Shown: positions 28,845-38,398, numbered from the stretch's first letter. The stretch: 46,238 nt of DNA from Undibacterium sp. (GCA_014376575.1 JACMRF010000053.1:1-46238), one strand, 5' to 3'. The notes: generated from the sequence alone by a model not told the origin. Made by a program: numbers and translations.

Positions 28845-28881
28845 GGCGCTGACGAGCGCCAAGCCTTCACTTTGTTGAAGG
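28845..28881. promoter_or_regulatory. Two adjacent hairpins in the leader of the VirK/YbjX gene
   Basis: GGCGCT-GACG-AGCGCC (28845-28860) is followed after 3 nt by CCTTCA-CTTTGT-TGAAGG (28864-28881). Both stems are perfect 6-bp pairs. They lie ~110-145 bp before the ATG at 28989, with no T-run, so they may be a structured 5' leader or protein-binding sites. The rest of the 333-bp spacer 28656-28988 shows no gene. Confidence 0.4.
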
Positions 28882-28988
28882 AGTTGCTTAAAAATAAGGC
28901 AGTGCGCTTCGTTACATTGAGTTACAATCCGCGATTATGATGAATTTGGATCAGTAGTTATTTTTTTGTCACAGAATATAGGTTAGAA

Positions 28989-30005
28989 ATGCAGCGTCTA
29001 TTAGTTACAGTTCCGTTATTGGTTGGTTCACTTGCCTGGGCCATTAATTTTGGTCTCAATCGGATCGATAAAACAAAACAAACAAAAAATACTACCACCC
29101 TTAAGTACGGATCTACTATGCCTAGAGTTACTCTTTATTCAGGCTTGGTCGGCATGACTTTTAGCCTGTCCTTTGTCAGAGAATTTCTCAAGTTAAATCT
29201 ACGTTCTCATATTCACTCGCAGCTATCGCGTGAATGGATTGCCTTCTGGAATTCGACCCCATTCTTCAATGCCTTGGCAATCGCCGAGCCTAGTGTGTTG
29301 AAGAAAATATTTCGGCCTTATTTGACAAAGTGCCTATCGTCTTTCGATCGCCTGGATGTCTTGACATCACACTATCAATTTATCATGCGCCATGGCCTCG
29401 GTGACATCGTCTTACGTGCTGCTAAAACCCCAGTGGTTCTGAGTCAATTCTCAGCAAAATCGGACAAGATGTATCACGTTAGATTAGTCGTTGATAATAC
29501 GATGGAGCGAGAAGGTGAGATGGTCTTGCAATTGGTGAGCGAAGAAAATATTTTATTTTCTGTTGCCTTCACTTTTTTTGATCATCTCGGTAAAGCAACT
29601 GTCGCCATTGGTTGCATACAAGGCGGTAAATCCCAAGATAATCTGGATCAAATACGTTTCTCTACCAGAGACATGTTTGGCTTGCGGCCAAAAACCTTAA
29701 TGGTGCGTCTGGTGCAGCAGATAGGGTTTCAATTGGGTTGTGTCGATATGTTATTAGTAGGCAATGGCAATCGCACTGTGAGTCAGCAACTGCGCAAAGG
29801 GATTGTGTTTGCTGACTATAACTCTGCCTGGGAAGAGCTCGGTGCCTTACGTCGTGCCGATGGCGATTTCAAGCTTGCCTGCAGTGGTTTGTCTGCGCCC
29901 GATCTTCAAGCCATTGCGTCCAGTAAGCGCTCTGAAGCGAAAAAGCGATTTGCTTTACTTGGTACGGTGTCCGAGTTGACAGTTGAAGGATTGCGACAAA
30001 AATAA
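28989..30005 (+). CDS. VirK/YbjX family protein (DUF535)
   Basis: A 338-residue protein with an N-terminal hydrophobic segment (LLVTVPLLVGSLAWAINFGL), then the DUF535 body: residues ~110-330 with LTSHYQFIMRHGL, the central MEREGEMVLQL, IGCIQGGKSQ and ATRDMFGLRPK-like (STRDMFGLRPK) stretches that are typical of VirK/YbjX. Relatives are linked in enterobacteria to antimicrobial-peptide resistance and virulence-protein membrane localisation, but the molecular activity is unknown. The gene stands alone, with its own terminator at 30017-30058. Confidence 0.85.
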   Translation: MQRLLVTVPLLVGSLAWAINFGLNRIDKTKQTKNTTTLKYGSTMPRVTLYSGLVGMTFSLSFVREFLKLNLRSHIHSQLSREWIAFWNSTPFFNALAIAEPSVLKKIFRPYLTKCLSSFDRLDVLTSHYQFIMRHGLGDIVLRAAKTPVVLSQFSAKSDKMYHVRLVVDNTMEREGEMVLQLVSEENILFSVAFTFFDHLGKATVAIGCIQGGKSQDNLDQIRFSTRDMFGLRPKTLMVRLVQQIGFQLGCVDMLLVGNGNRTVSQQLRKGIVFADYNSAWEELGALRRADGDFKLACSGLSAPDLQAIASSKRSEAKKRFALLGTVSELTVEGLRQK

Positions 30006-30016
30006 AGTTGAACGAC

Positions 30017-30058
30017 AGGGAGCTGAAGTCTGACTAAGACTCCCCGTTTGATTTTTTC
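30017..30058 (+). terminator. Likely terminator after the VirK/YbjX gene
   Basis: GGGAG at 30018 pairs with the CTCCC region at ~30040-30044, with an inner AGTCT / AGACT stem around GACTA. A T-rich run (ATTTTTTCT) follows about 7 nt later. The gap between stem and T-run makes it weaker than the 17122 terminator. Confidence 0.45.
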
Positions 30059-30088
30059 TACGCTGAACAGTGTTCTCACGATGATTTG

Positions 30089-30119
30089 TTGGTGAGGATT
30101 TGGTTCAACTAAGTATAAT
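30089..30119 (+). promoter_or_regulatory. Possible promoter of the DHH phosphoesterase gene
   Basis: TATAAT at 30114-30119 with TTGGTG at 30089-30094 (19-bp spacer), 35 bp before the ATG at 30154. The ribosome binding site is TTGGAGG at about 30140-30146. Confidence 0.4.
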
Positions 30120-30153
30120 TTACTGAACGGTGAGTTATTCTTGGAGGCAGTAA

Positions 30154-31110
30154 ATGGGCGTGGTATATGACGTATTTAATGGTGACGCTGATGGCATTTG
30201 CGCCTTGCACCAGTTGCGATTAGCTCATCCATGCAACTCTGTGTTAATCACCGGCGTTAAACGCGATGTTCAGCTGTTGCAGCGCGTTCACTCTGTTCGC
30301 GGCGATCAGGTTACCGTGCTCGATATTTCTCTTGATTCCAATTTCTCCGCATTAAAACAGCAGCTTGCCAACGGTGCGCTCGTGTCTTATTTTGATCACC
30401 ATACGGCAGATAAAATTTTTCTTCATTCCGCATTAACGTTTTATTGGGATGATGCGGTCGATGTTTGTACCAGCATTCTGGTGAGTCGTTTTTTGCAAGA
30501 CAAGTACGAGATATGGGCAAATGTTGCCGCATTTGGTGATGGCTTGATGAAGACCGGCTATCTCATGGCTGCGCGAGCGGGATTGAGCAACGGCCAGACG
30601 CAACAATTACTCGAACTTGGCACTTTACTGAACTACAACGCCTATGGAGAGCAAATTGAAGATGTCAATGTCGCGCCTGCGGAGTTGTATCAGGATCTGC
30701 ATCAATACAAAGACCCGTTCGATTTTATTGCTAGTTCATCCAATATTTCCTTGCTTCGCACTTCATATGCCGCTGATATGGCAATGTTGGATGACATCCG
30801 ACCTATCTGCGAGCAAAGTCAAGCCGTTATCTATATCCTTCCTTGCCAGCCTTGGGCGCGTCGAATATCGGGCTTGCTTGCGAACAAACTGAAAGATCAA
30901 TCTAGTAATAAATCATTTGCTGTACTCACGCAAAAAACAGATGGCTGCTATGTCGTGAGTGTGCGCGCGGCAGACCCTAAAAATAAACCAGCGAGTGGAT
31001 TTTGTAACTTATTTCCCAGCGGTGGCGGGCGCCAGGCGGCAGCAGGCATCAACAGTCTTCCTGCAGAAGAGCTTGCACAATTTTCCAAGAAGTTTTTTGC
31101 TTATTTTTAG
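30154..31110 (+). CDS. DHH-family phosphoesterase
   Basis: A 318-residue protein of the DHH superfamily (RecJ / NrnA / PPX1-like). Metal-binding motifs are visible: FNGDADGICA (motif I, residues 8-16), LDISLD (motif II, 56-61) and FDHHTAD (motif III, Asp81-His82-His83), followed by FGDG as the fourth-motif Asp. The C-terminal DHHA1 part has SGGGRQAAAGI near residue 290. Family members hydrolyse phosphodiester bonds of short oligonucleotides, cyclic dinucleotide products or inorganic polyphosphate. It lacks CBS or nucleotidyl-transferase domains. The specificity is undetermined. Confidence 0.88.
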   Translation: MGVVYDVFNGDADGICALHQLRLAHPCNSVLITGVKRDVQLLQRVHSVRGDQVTVLDISLDSNFSALKQQLANGALVSYFDHHTADKIFLHSALTFYWDDAVDVCTSILVSRFLQDKYEIWANVAAFGDGLMKTGYLMAARAGLSNGQTQQLLELGTLLNYNAYGEQIEDVNVAPAELYQDLHQYKDPFDFIASSSNISLLRTSYAADMAMLDDIRPICEQSQAVIYILPCQPWARRISGLLANKLKDQSSNKSFAVLTQKTDGCYVVSVRAADPKNKPASGFCNLFPSGGGRQAAAGINSLPAEELAQFSKKFFAYF

Positions 31111-31151
31111 TGGCGTTTGATGCGTCGAAAATTAGGAGCAGACTAGTGGAA

Positions 31152-31203
31152 GCCTCATGGCTGTGAAGGCCCAGACAACAGGCTGGGCAGACATGAGTGA
31201 GGC
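31152..31203. other. Nested palindrome / structured element between two convergent genes
   Basis: GCCTCA (31152-31157) pairs with TGAGGC (31198-31203); inside, GCCCAG (31169-31174) pairs with CTGGGC (31183-31188) around an 8-nt loop. An alternative outer stem CTCATG / CATGAG (31154-31159 / 31192-31197) competes with the first. No T-run follows, so it is not a classical intrinsic terminator, though it sits where one is expected between the DHH gene and regA. It may be the end structure of a transcript or a small RNA. Confidence 0.4.
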
Positions 31204-31256
31204 AGATAGCAAAGGCTGTTTGAAAACCGCTAAATGGCTAACCGCTATATCGTCAG

Positions 31257-31856
31257 CTACTTGATGCGCTGTTTTTCAAGTTTGCGCGCAAGGGTACGGC
31301 GATGCATGCCCATACGGCGGGCGGCCTCAGAAATATTGAAATCATTCTCAGCCAGGACGGCATGGATGCGCTCCCACTCAAGCGTCTTTATCGAGGTCGT
31401 GCGGTTACTTAACTCAAGCGCTGCGCCACCTGCGACATGACCAAAAGCTGCTTCGATATCATCGGTGTTAGAGGGCTTGGCCAAGTATTGACATGCCCCT
31501 AGCTTGATGGCTTCTACCGCGGTGCCAATACTGGCAAAACCAGTGAGAACGACTATGAGCATGGCGGGGTCGCACTTGTGCAACATCTGCACGCACGTGA
31601 GGCCAGAAGAATTACCCTTGAGCTTAAGATCAACTACTGCAAACGCTGGCGCATGCTGTTGCATCAATTCAACGGCTTGATCTAGATTTTCGGCCAGCAG
31701 TACCTTGTAGCTGCGGCGCTCGAACGAACGGCACAAGGTGCGGGCAAAGGCTGCATCATCTTCGATGATCAGTAGCAGGCGGTCCGCTGGATTTGATCGT
31801 TTTCCCGATAGTGTTGACCCAGTCACTTCGTCTGGTATGGTCGTATCAATGAGCAT
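31257..31856 (-). CDS. regA: RegA/PrrA/ActR-type redox response regulator
   Basis: A 199-residue regulator. The ATG at 31856 (MLIDTTIPDE) is chosen because GAGGAGG lies 9 bp upstream, inside the end of regB. The receiver domain has Asp33-Asp34, phosphoacceptor Asp76 in AVVDLKLKG, VVLTGFASIGTAVEAIKLGA and the Lys of YLAKPS. After a linker, a Fis-like helix-turn-helix ends the protein (NISEAARRMGMHRRTLARKL), the nearly invariant RegA/PrrA DNA-binding motif. Such regulators control respiratory oxidases and redox balance. Its partner RegB is directly upstream and the cyo operon lies just beyond, making cyo a probable target. Confidence 0.93.
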   Translation of the reverse strand: MLIDTTIPDEVTGSTLSGKRSNPADRLLLIIEDDAAFARTLCRSFERRSYKVLLAENLDQAVELMQQHAPAFAVVDLKLKGNSSGLTCVQMLHKCDPAMLIVVLTGFASIGTAVEAIKLGACQYLAKPSNTDDIEAAFGHVAGGAALELSNRTTSIKTLEWERIHAVLAENDFNISEAARRMGMHRRTLARKLEKQRIK

Positions 31857-33195
31857 TGAGCGAAGCCTCCTCAAAACGAATCGCCGACAGCGGTAGCATC
31901 AGCCGCACCATCGCTCCGCCCTCATTGCGGTTGCTTGCCGCCACAGTGCCACCAAGTGTGCGCGCCACATTAACGACGAGAAATAATCCCAATCCACCCC
32001 CTGAGCGTCCCTTGCTGGATTGGTAGGGCTTGCCAAATTGACTGAGCATGGCCGGCGCAAAACCAGGGCCAGCATCCGTAATGAGTAAAACCAGTGCGTC
32101 TCCTTCTTGCGTTGCCTTTAAACTGAGCCATTGCGGCGACGCCTCCAGCGCATTGTCGAGCACATTACAGATCATCTGTTTCAGAGTTGAATCAAATACC
32201 ACAGGTAAGTCGTGCCAGACTCTGTTGTCAAAAGTAAATGAGATCACGGGCCGACTGGCCTGCCACTCTGCAACCAGATCATTTAAAAACGTATTGATCG
32301 TCGTCTTGACTGAGGATTCACCACGCGCTTCTCCAGCCGACATGAGAATGCCGCTGACAATGGTTTTGCAGCGCTGCAATTGGGTTTGCATTTCTACGAT
32401 GTCTTCAAGTAAATCGGCATTGTCATGCAACTGGGGCATGTGCCGCCAATCACCTAGGATCACTGCCAGCGTCGCTAGCGGTGTGCCCAGTTCATGCGCT
32501 GCACCGGATGCCAGCAAACCCATGCGGATAATGTGCTCTTCTTCAGCGGCGCGCTGGCGCAGATGGGCTAATTGAGCTTCGCCTTTACGTAGATTTCGGC
32601 CAATGCGTGTTATAAAAATCACCAGCAGGGCGGCATTGAGCGCAAAACAAATCAGTGTGCCCTGCACGTACAGGCTAGAAATATCCTTGCCGTGATCAGG
32701 TGGCAGTGCCAGCGGCGTGGAGAAGAGCGCCAGACCGGCAAGGCAGGCACTGGTGATGGCGACAACAGTCCAGGTTGACCAGGCTTTAAGCAACACGGCA
32801 CTTAAAATTACCTGTAGCAGGTACAAAAAGACGAAGGGATTCATTATTCCACCGCTCAGGTATAGCTGCGCCGTCAGGCTGGCGACATCAACCAGTAACG
32901 CCAGCAACAATTCCCCGTTTGACACGGCACGTATCTCGTGCCAGCGCAGCTCGCTGGCAATGTTGAAGGCGATCAGGCAGATCAATACGTTGATCATGGC
33001 CGGCAACGGAAGACTGACATCAAAATAAATTGTTACGCCGGCGATGGTACTGATTTGTCCGACCACAGCAATCCAGCGCAACTGGATTAGCTGTGCCATA
33101 TTGTGGTGGCCCGCGGCATACTCTACGTTATTCTTCCCGGCCGTTACCTGTTTCAGAGCGGCGTGGTCAGAAGGAACTTCATTTTGGCTAAACAT
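31846..33195 (-). CDS. regB: RegB/PrrB-type redox sensor histidine kinase
   Basis: A 449-residue kinase starting at ATG 33195 after GAGGA (8 bp). Six membrane helices (~38-200) carry the quinone-sensing motif GGIMNPF (residues 115-121). The cytoplasmic part has the H-box His234 in GAAHELGTPLATLAV and the redox-active Cys276 in LQRCKTIVSG, which in RegB forms a regulatory disulfide. The ATPase domain follows, with NVLDNALEASP, DAGPGF and GGGLGLFLVVNVARTLGG. All RegB hallmarks are intact, so quinone-pool redox sensing is expected. It overlaps regA by 11 bp. Confidence 0.93.
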   Translation of the reverse strand: MFSQNEVPSDHAALKQVTAGKNNVEYAAGHHNMAQLIQLRWIAVVGQISTIAGVTIYFDVSLPLPAMINVLICLIAFNIASELRWHEIRAVSNGELLLALLVDVASLTAQLYLSGGIMNPFVFLYLLQVILSAVLLKAWSTWTVVAITSACLAGLALFSTPLALPPDHGKDISSLYVQGTLICFALNAALLVIFITRIGRNLRKGEAQLAHLRQRAAEEEHIIRMGLLASGAAHELGTPLATLAVILGDWRHMPQLHDNADLLEDIVEMQTQLQRCKTIVSGILMSAGEARGESSVKTTINTFLNDLVAEWQASRPVISFTFDNRVWHDLPVVFDSTLKQMICNVLDNALEASPQWLSLKATQEGDALVLLITDAGPGFAPAMLSQFGKPYQSSKGRSGGGLGLFLVVNVARTLGGTVAASNRNEGGAMVRLMLPLSAIRFEEASLNAH

Positions 33196-33291
33196 CCGTC
33201 TTGTCCTCAATGCCCGGGTTCATAACCTGTCTCTATTTTTTATATTGAAATGGTAATTTTTTGCCGTTGCTCTGGTTATTTTTGCTCTTAT

Positions 33292-33305
33292 CTGATCTAC
33301 GTCAA
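33292..33305 (-). promoter_or_regulatory. FNR/Anr-like box upstream of regB
   Basis: On the minus strand the sequence reads TTGAC-GTAG-ATCAG, 8 of 10 matches to TTGAT-N4-ATCAA. It lies about 100 bp before the regB ATG and 45 bp beyond the SURF1 stop, so it is placed to control regBA in response to oxygen. Based on motif match only. Confidence 0.45.
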
Positions 33306-33349
33306 TTCATTCACTGCATTAATCAAGCATGATGGTATCGAGGGCAAAG

Positions 33350-34195
33350 TTAACGTGCGTGGCGCTCCTCGCGGACAACCCAATAAAATCCCCCCATAGC
33401 CATGAATGCCAGCGCAAACCAAGTGAAGGCGTACACCAGATGACTATTATGAAAGACAATCACCGTCAGGCCACTTACCGGGCGACCCGAAGGCGCTGCC
33501 AATATAGTTTCCTGTCCGGCATCGGCATCAATAAAATAGGGTGCGACCACTGGCAAGCCGCGTGCTGCCGCAATTGCTAATACATCACGCGAGTACCAAC
33601 GATTAGTTAACGCATTGTTGTTCCTCAAAAAAGCACCGCCAGCTTCATTTATCCGTAGCAGCCCAGTTACCTCTCGTATTACCGTATCGTCGGTTTTTAC
33701 GCTCGTACAAGCATTAACATGAGCTGAAACCGGCACCATCGCTGCTACATCGCCAAGGGCTTGCGGTCCCGCTGCAATAAAGCCACGATTGATTAGTACG
33801 ATACTACCATCGGTACGACAAAGTGGTGTGAGCAGCCAAGATCCTGCTCCTGACTCTGTCACCGCCTGCACCCTGGTCGTTAGCTTATCGAGAAAAAACC
33901 CCTTAACCTTCACATGGCTGTAAGCATCTGTTTCTGCGCTAACCTGAGACCAGCGGGCAGTTTCCGGCGCGCTAACCGGTAAGCGATGAACTCGCGCATC
34001 GACACGGGCGATCAAGGCCGTTTTCCAGGCTAGACGCTGAACCTGCCACACGCCTAGAGCCAGAAAACCGATCACCACCAATCCTGCGGATACAACAAAA
34101 AATAGCCACGTTCCACGTGAACGTTGTTTAGTCTGTGTTGAAGCAACGACCCCGTCAGTTTCGGCGGCAGTTATGTCGCGTGACGTCGCTGTCAT
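33350..34195 (-). CDS. SURF1 family oxidase assembly protein
   Basis: A 281-residue membrane protein with the SURF1 layout: TM1 near the N-terminus (~30-50, followed by GVWQVQRLAWKTALI, the family's GxWQxxRxxWK signature), a ~200-residue periplasmic domain with the VKVKGFFL strand and LLTPLCRTDGSIVLINRGFI, and TM2 at ~250-272 ending HNSHLVYAFTWFALAFMA. SURF1 assists haem insertion into haem-copper oxidases. The ATG overlaps the cyoD stop (ATGA-type overlap), so it is the last gene of the cyo operon and probably serves this quinol oxidase. Confidence 0.92.
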   Translation of the reverse strand: MTATSRDITAAETDGVVASTQTKQRSRGTWLFFVVSAGLVVIGFLALGVWQVQRLAWKTALIARVDARVHRLPVSAPETARWSQVSAETDAYSHVKVKGFFLDKLTTRVQAVTESGAGSWLLTPLCRTDGSIVLINRGFIAAGPQALGDVAAMVPVSAHVNACTSVKTDDTVIREVTGLLRINEAGGAFLRNNNALTNRWYSRDVLAIAAARGLPVVAPYFIDADAGQETILAAPSGRPVSGLTVIVFHNSHLVYAFTWFALAFMAMGGFYWVVREERHAR

Positions 34196-34722
34196 GGCAT
34201 GTCGTTGCGCATTGCACCCGGCATTGCACCGGGGATTTGAGCCGGTGCCTGGCCAGACAAAGCCGGCGAGATTTTGCCCTGCGTGGTTCCCGGCAACGCG
34301 TCTGACATGGCACCGGACATGGTTTCTGGCATCATACCTGGCATCATGTTTTTATCGAGGTGATACATGACCCAAATCGAGCCGCTGAGCATGATCACCA
34401 GCAGCATCACGGTAAAGATCAGCGCCAGCATGGTCCAGCCACCTTCCGAGCGGGTGTTCATGTGCAGGAAGTAAATCATGTGAACCACAATCTGCACGGC
34501 AGCGAAAGCAAGCAAGACAAGGGCGGCAGTACTTGACTTCTCAAAGAACTTGCCCATCACTAGCGCGAAAGGTATTGCCGTCAGGATGACCGCCAGCACA
34601 AAGCCGGTCATGTAGCTTTTGAGGCTGCCGTGATCCGCATGAAGCTGCGATTCATCGTGATGATCATCTTGGCCGTGAGCGGACGCCGGTGGTTCCGGCG
34701 AAATAATTGTATGCGTACTCAT
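34192..34722 (-). CDS. cyoD: Quinol oxidase subunit IV (CyoD) with Met/Pro-rich tail
   Basis: A 176-residue subunit of the bo3-type oxidase. The ATG at 34722 overlaps the cyoC stop; a frame open to 34803 is discarded. Residues ~40-125 are a normal Cyo[21 protein letters not shown], the [15 protein letters not shown] core and the third helix [22 protein letters not shown]. Instead of ending there, about 50 further residues follow, rich in Met, Pro, Gly and Ala ([16 protein letters not shown], then [11 protein letters not shown]; nine Met). Given the known topology of CyoD this tail should be periplasmic. E. coli CyoD is ~110 residues. Metal binding is conceivable but unproven. Confidence 0.9.
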   Translation of the reverse strand: MSTHTIISPEPPASAHGQDDHHDESQLHADHGSLKSYMTGFVLAVILTAIPFALVMGKFFEKSSTAALVLLAFAAVQIVVHMIYFLHMNTRSEGGWTMLALIFTVMLLVIMLSGSIWVMYHLDKNMMPGMMPETMSGAMSDALPGTTQGKISPALSGQAPAQIPGAMPGAMRNDMP

Positions 34723-35363
34723 GGCAACACTCCCATCAGATAAACAAAGGTGAAGACACCAATCCAGACCACGTCCAGAAAGTGCCAGAACATGGACAGG
34801 CACATCAGGCGCCGCCCGTTTTCAGGCGTCAAGCCGTGTTTGCCTAACTGCACCATCAGCGTCACCAGCCAGATAATACCGAAGCTGACGTGCAGGCCGT
34901 GGGTGCCGACCAGCGCAAAGAACGCCGTGAGAAAACCGCTGCGCTGTGGCCCAGCACCCTCGCTAATGAGATGAATGAATTCATACAGTTCAAGACCAAT
35001 GAACGCTGCGCCAAGCACGCCGGTCAGACCCAGCCATATCAGGGTGCCACGCAGTTTCTTGCTTTGCATCTGCAACATCGCAAAGCCATATGTGATTGAC
35101 GATAGCAGCAACAGCGAGGTATTAAGCGCCACCAGCGGCAAATCAAATAGATCGGCTCCCGATGGTCCGCCGGCATAATTTCTTCCCAGCACGGAGTAGG
35201 TAGCAAACAGGCAGGCAAATATCAGGCAGTCACTCATTAGGTACAGCCAGAAGCCAAGCAACGTGCCGTTTTCCGGATGGTGTTCTAGTACGTAGTAACG
35301 AGAACTCTGGTCAATGTTGCCGGTGCCGGCCAGAGAAGCAGTCATTGCAGAATGATCAGACAT
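34719..35363 (-). CDS. cyoC: Quinol oxidase subunit III (CyoC)
   Basis: A 214-residue membrane subunit with five helices, as in the CyoC class. Recognisable stretches are the N-terminal [24 protein letters not shown], then [18 protein letters not shown] and the [14 protein letters not shown] helix containing the family His, ending [20 protein letters not shown]. It contributes to the oxidase core around subunit I and has no cofactor of its own. It overlaps cyoB by 8 bp and cyoD by 4 bp. Confidence 0.95.
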   Translation of the reverse strand: MSDHSAMTASLAGTGNIDQSSRYYVLEHHPENGTLLGFWLYLMSDCLIFACLFATYSVLGRNYAGGPSGADLFDLPLVALNTSLLLLSSITYGFAMLQMQSKKLRGTLIWLGLTGVLGAAFIGLELYEFIHLISEGAGPQRSGFLTAFFALVGTHGLHVSFGIIWLVTLMVQLGKHGLTPENGRRLMCLSMFWHFLDVVWIGVFTFVYLMGVLP

Positions 35364-37359
35364 GGCTATCCATCAAAAGTGAGCGCGCATTTTCTATCCC
35401 GGTGACCTCTTCGGCTGGGATGTAGTAGTCGCGTTGATAGTTAAAAGTATGGTAAATGATCGTCGCCAGCATCAGCGCAAAACTCAGTCCGGCCACCAGC
35501 CACATCTGCCAGATCAGCGCGAAGCCGCAAGCGGCGCTCAGCAAGGCAATCAGGAAACCGGCACTGGTATTTTTCGGCATGTGAATCGCCTGAAAACCCT
35601 GCCGTGGCCGTTCATAATTATTTTTCTTCATGTCAGTCCATGCATCGTTGTCATACACCCGTGGTGTGAAGGCGAAGTTGTAATCTGGTGGTGGTGAAGA
35701 AGTTGACCATTCCAGCGTACGGCCATCCCATGGATCACCGCTGACGTCACGCAAGGCATCACGCCGGACATAACTGACAAAAAACTGGATCAGCATCGCA
35801 ATAATCCCGATAAAAATCAGCAGTGCACCGAGCGCGGCGATCTGGAACCAGATCTGCAGCGACGGATCTTCAAAATGGCTCATGCGGCGGGTCACACCCA
35901 TCAGGCCAAGTACATACAGCGGCATGAACGCGAGATAGAAGCCGATGGTCCAGCACCAGAACGACCATTTGCCCCAATAATCGTCAAGCTTGTAGCCAAA
36001 GGCTTTCGGAAACCAATAATTAATTCCGGCAAACAGGCCAAACAGCACACCGCCGATGATGACGTTATGGAAGTGAGCAATCAGAAACAAGCTGTTGTGC
36101 AAGACAAAGTCGGCAGATGGCACTGCCAGCAATACGCCAGTCATCCCGCCGATGACAAAAGTAATCATGAAAGCGATGGTCCACATCATCGGCAATTCGA
36201 AACGAATGCGGCCACGGTACATGGTAAATAGCCAGTTAAAGATCTTGGCACCAGTCGGGATCGAGATGATCATCGTCGTGATACCAAAGAACGCATTGAC
36301 GCTGGCACCCGAACCCATGGTGAAGAAGTGATGTAGCCAGACCACATACGACAAGATGGTGATCACGACGGTGGCGTAGACCATCGAGGTGTAGCCAAAA
36401 ATACGTTTGCTGGAAAAAGTCGATACCACTTCAGAGAAAATACCAAAAGCAGGCAAGATCAGGATATACACCTCGGGATGGCCCCAGATCCAGATCAGGT
36501 TGACATACATCATCGCGTTACCACCCATGTCGCTGGTGAAAAAATGCGTTGCCGCCATGCGGTCCAGTGACAACATGCCAAGCACACCAGCCAGCACCGG
36601 AAAAGCCGCCACGATCAGAACGTTGGTGCACAGCGCGGTCCAGGTAAAAATCGGCATTTTCATCATCGTCATGCCAGGCGCACGCATTTTGACGATGGTG
36701 GCGATGAGGTTAATCCCTGAAAGTAAGGTACCGACGCCGGCAATCTGTAATGACCATATGTAATAGTCCACCCCCACATCCGGGCTGGCAAGTATGCCTG
36801 ACAGCGGTGGATAGGCGAGCCAGCCGGTGCGGGCGAATTCACCGACAAACAGAGATGCCATGGTGAGACCACCACCGAATGCGGTCATCCAGAAACTGAA
36901 ATTATTCAGAAAAGGAAACGCCACGTCGCGCGCGCCGATCTGCAGCGGAATGACATAGTTCATCAAGCCTGTGACCAGTGGCATCGCGACGAAAAAAATC
37001 ATAATCACGCCATGCGCAGTAAAGATTTGGTCGTAGTGGTGTGCCGGCAGGAATCCGGCAGATTCACCAAAAGCAAACGCCTGCTGGGCTCGCATCATCA
37101 GAGCGTCGGTAAAGCCGCGCAACAACATGATCAAACCAAAAACCATATACATAATGCCGATTTTTTTATGATCGATACTAGTAACCCAATCGCGCCAGAG
37201 AGGTCCCCAGAGCCGGAAGTAGGTCAGCGCGGCGAATACTGCCAGTCCACCACCCCCTACCATAATAAAGGTCGCCAGTAATATCGGTTCGTGCAACGGG
37301 ATAGCATCCCAGCTCAGGCGACCGAAAATGAGCTTGGTCAGTTCAATATGGTCTAACAT
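35356..37359 (-). CDS. cyoB: Quinol oxidase subunit I (CyoB)
   Basis: A 667-residue catalytic subunit of a haem-copper quinol oxidase, with ~15 membrane helices, reducing O2 to water and pumping protons. All metal ligands are recognisable: the low-spin haem His in [15 protein letters not shown], the Cu-B His and cross-linked Tyr in [12 protein letters not shown], the His pair in [11 protein letters not shown], and the binuclear/low-spin His pair in [10 protein letters not shown]. The quinone-site region near the N-terminus ([15 protein letters not shown]) is intact, arguing for quinol rather than cytochrome c as donor. AAAGGTAA precedes the ATG at 37359, inside the end of cyoA. Confidence 0.97.
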   Translation of the reverse strand: MLDHIELTKLIFGRLSWDAIPLHEPILLATFIMVGGGGLAVFAALTYFRLWGPLWRDWVTSIDHKKIGIMYMVFGLIMLLRGFTDALMMRAQQAFAFGESAGFLPAHHYDQIFTAHGVIMIFFVAMPLVTGLMNYVIPLQIGARDVAFPFLNNFSFWMTAFGGGLTMASLFVGEFARTGWLAYPPLSGILASPDVGVDYYIWSLQIAGVGTLLSGINLIATIVKMRAPGMTMMKMPIFTWTALCTNVLIVAAFPVLAGVLGMLSLDRMAATHFFTSDMGGNAMMYVNLIWIWGHPEVYILILPAFGIFSEVVSTFSSKRIFGYTSMVYATVVITILSYVVWLHHFFTMGSGASVNAFFGITTMIISIPTGAKIFNWLFTMYRGRIRFELPMMWTIAFMITFVIGGMTGVLLAVPSADFVLHNSLFLIAHFHNVIIGGVLFGLFAGINYWFPKAFGYKLDDYWGKWSFWCWTIGFYLAFMPLYVLGLMGVTRRMSHFEDPSLQIWFQIAALGALLIFIGIIAMLIQFFVSYVRRDALRDVSGDPWDGRTLEWSTSSPPPDYNFAFTPRVYDNDAWTDMKKNNYERPRQGFQAIHMPKNTSAGFLIALLSAACGFALIWQMWLVAGLSFALMLATIIYHTFNYQRDYYIPAEEVTGIENARSLLMDSHV

Positions 37360-38389
37360 AATTTACCTTTGTAGAAGTAAGGGGCGCGGTACAAATATCG
37401 GCTTGAGCGAGTGCGAACAGACGCGTTTCCGGCGTTGCTTTCAGCGATACGCTAGCGGCTTTGAGTGTCGTGCGCATGGCGTCATCGGCCATAATCTGGT
37501 TAATGCATTTGTCGTTCATATCCACGCAGCGGTTGACGATGGCGTCATACAGGTCGGACGCAACAGAGCCGTAACGCTTTACCGGGGCGCGTTCACTGGG
37601 CTTTTCCAGTTCTAGATAATTTGCCCTATCGAGCTTGCCGCCACCAGCCTTGGTTGCCTCGACCCATTTGTCAAAGTCTCCGGTGCTTTTGCCATAGTAT
37701 TTGAAGCGCATGTCAGAGAAACCTGCACCACTGTAATTAGCAGAGAAGCCAGTGAACTGACCTGGTTTGTTGAGGACTGCATTGAGCGTCGTCACCATAC
37801 CCGGCATGGCATAAATTTGCCCCGCCAGTGCCGGAATGTAAAACGAATTCATGACCGTTGAGGCGGTAATCTTGAAACGGACCGGCACATCGACTGGCGT
37901 CACCAACTCATTGATCGTAGCAATACCTTGCTCCGGGTAGATAAACAGCCATTTCCAGTCCAGCGCCACAACTTGTACGATAAGCGGTTTGGTATTGGCG
38001 GCAATCGGCCGGTTAGCGTCGAGCCGTTGCAAAGGCCGGTAAGGGTCAAGTACGTGGGTGCTGATCCAAGTGATAAGGCCAAGCGCAATAATAATGAGAA
38101 GTGGTGCCCCCCAGATGACTAGCTCAAGCTTGGTTGAATGGTCCCAGTCCGGAGTGTAAATAGCAGCTACATTGCTTTTCCGATAGCGCCATGCGAATAT
38201 AATAATAAGGGCAATGACGGGAATAATGATCAGCAACATTAATCCGGTAGCAATTAGAATAAGATGGCTTTGCTGCACGGCGATATCGCCGGAAGGATTC
38301 ATGACTTCCAGATTGCACCCAGTTAACATTAACAAAAGTGAAATCAGCGGTAAGAAGAGAGATTGACGACGATGAAGGACGGTTATCAT
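37343..38389 (-). CDS. cyoA: Quinol oxidase subunit II (CyoA), lipoprotein
   Basis: A subunit II of about 348 residues. The ATG at 38389 is used; a GTG at 38398 is also possible and neither has a strong ribosome binding site. The N-terminus is a lipoprotein signal with lipobox LTGC. Two membrane helices follow ([20 protein letters not shown] and [20 protein letters not shown]), then a periplasmic cupredoxin domain ([39 protein letters not shown]). The CuA-binding Cys pair of cytochrome c oxidases is absent, which identifies a quinol oxidase. It is the first gene of cyoABCD-surf1, overlapping cyoB by 17 bp. Confidence 0.95.
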   Translation of the reverse strand: MITVLHRRQSLFLPLISLLLMLTGCNLEVMNPSGDIAVQQSHLILIATGLMLLIIIPVIALIIIFAWRYRKSNVAAIYTPDWDHSTKLELVIWGAPLLIIIALGLITWISTHVLDPYRPLQRLDANRPIAANTKPLIVQVVALDWKWLFIYPEQGIATINELVTPVDVPVRFKITASTVMNSFYIPALAGQIYAMPGMVTTLNAVLNKPGQFTGFSANYSGAGFSDMRFKYYGKSTGDFDKWVEATKAGGGKLDRANYLELEKPSERAPVKRYGSVASDLYDAIVNRCVDMNDKCINQIMADDAMRTTLKAASVSLKATPETRLFALAQADICTAPLTSTKVNYVRPY

Positions 38390-38398
38390 ATGATGCAC

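Noticed and set aside
31152..31203. Palindromic structure as a known riboswitch
   Set aside because: It does not show the conserved core of any riboswitch class I can recall, and it lies between convergent genes rather than in a leader.
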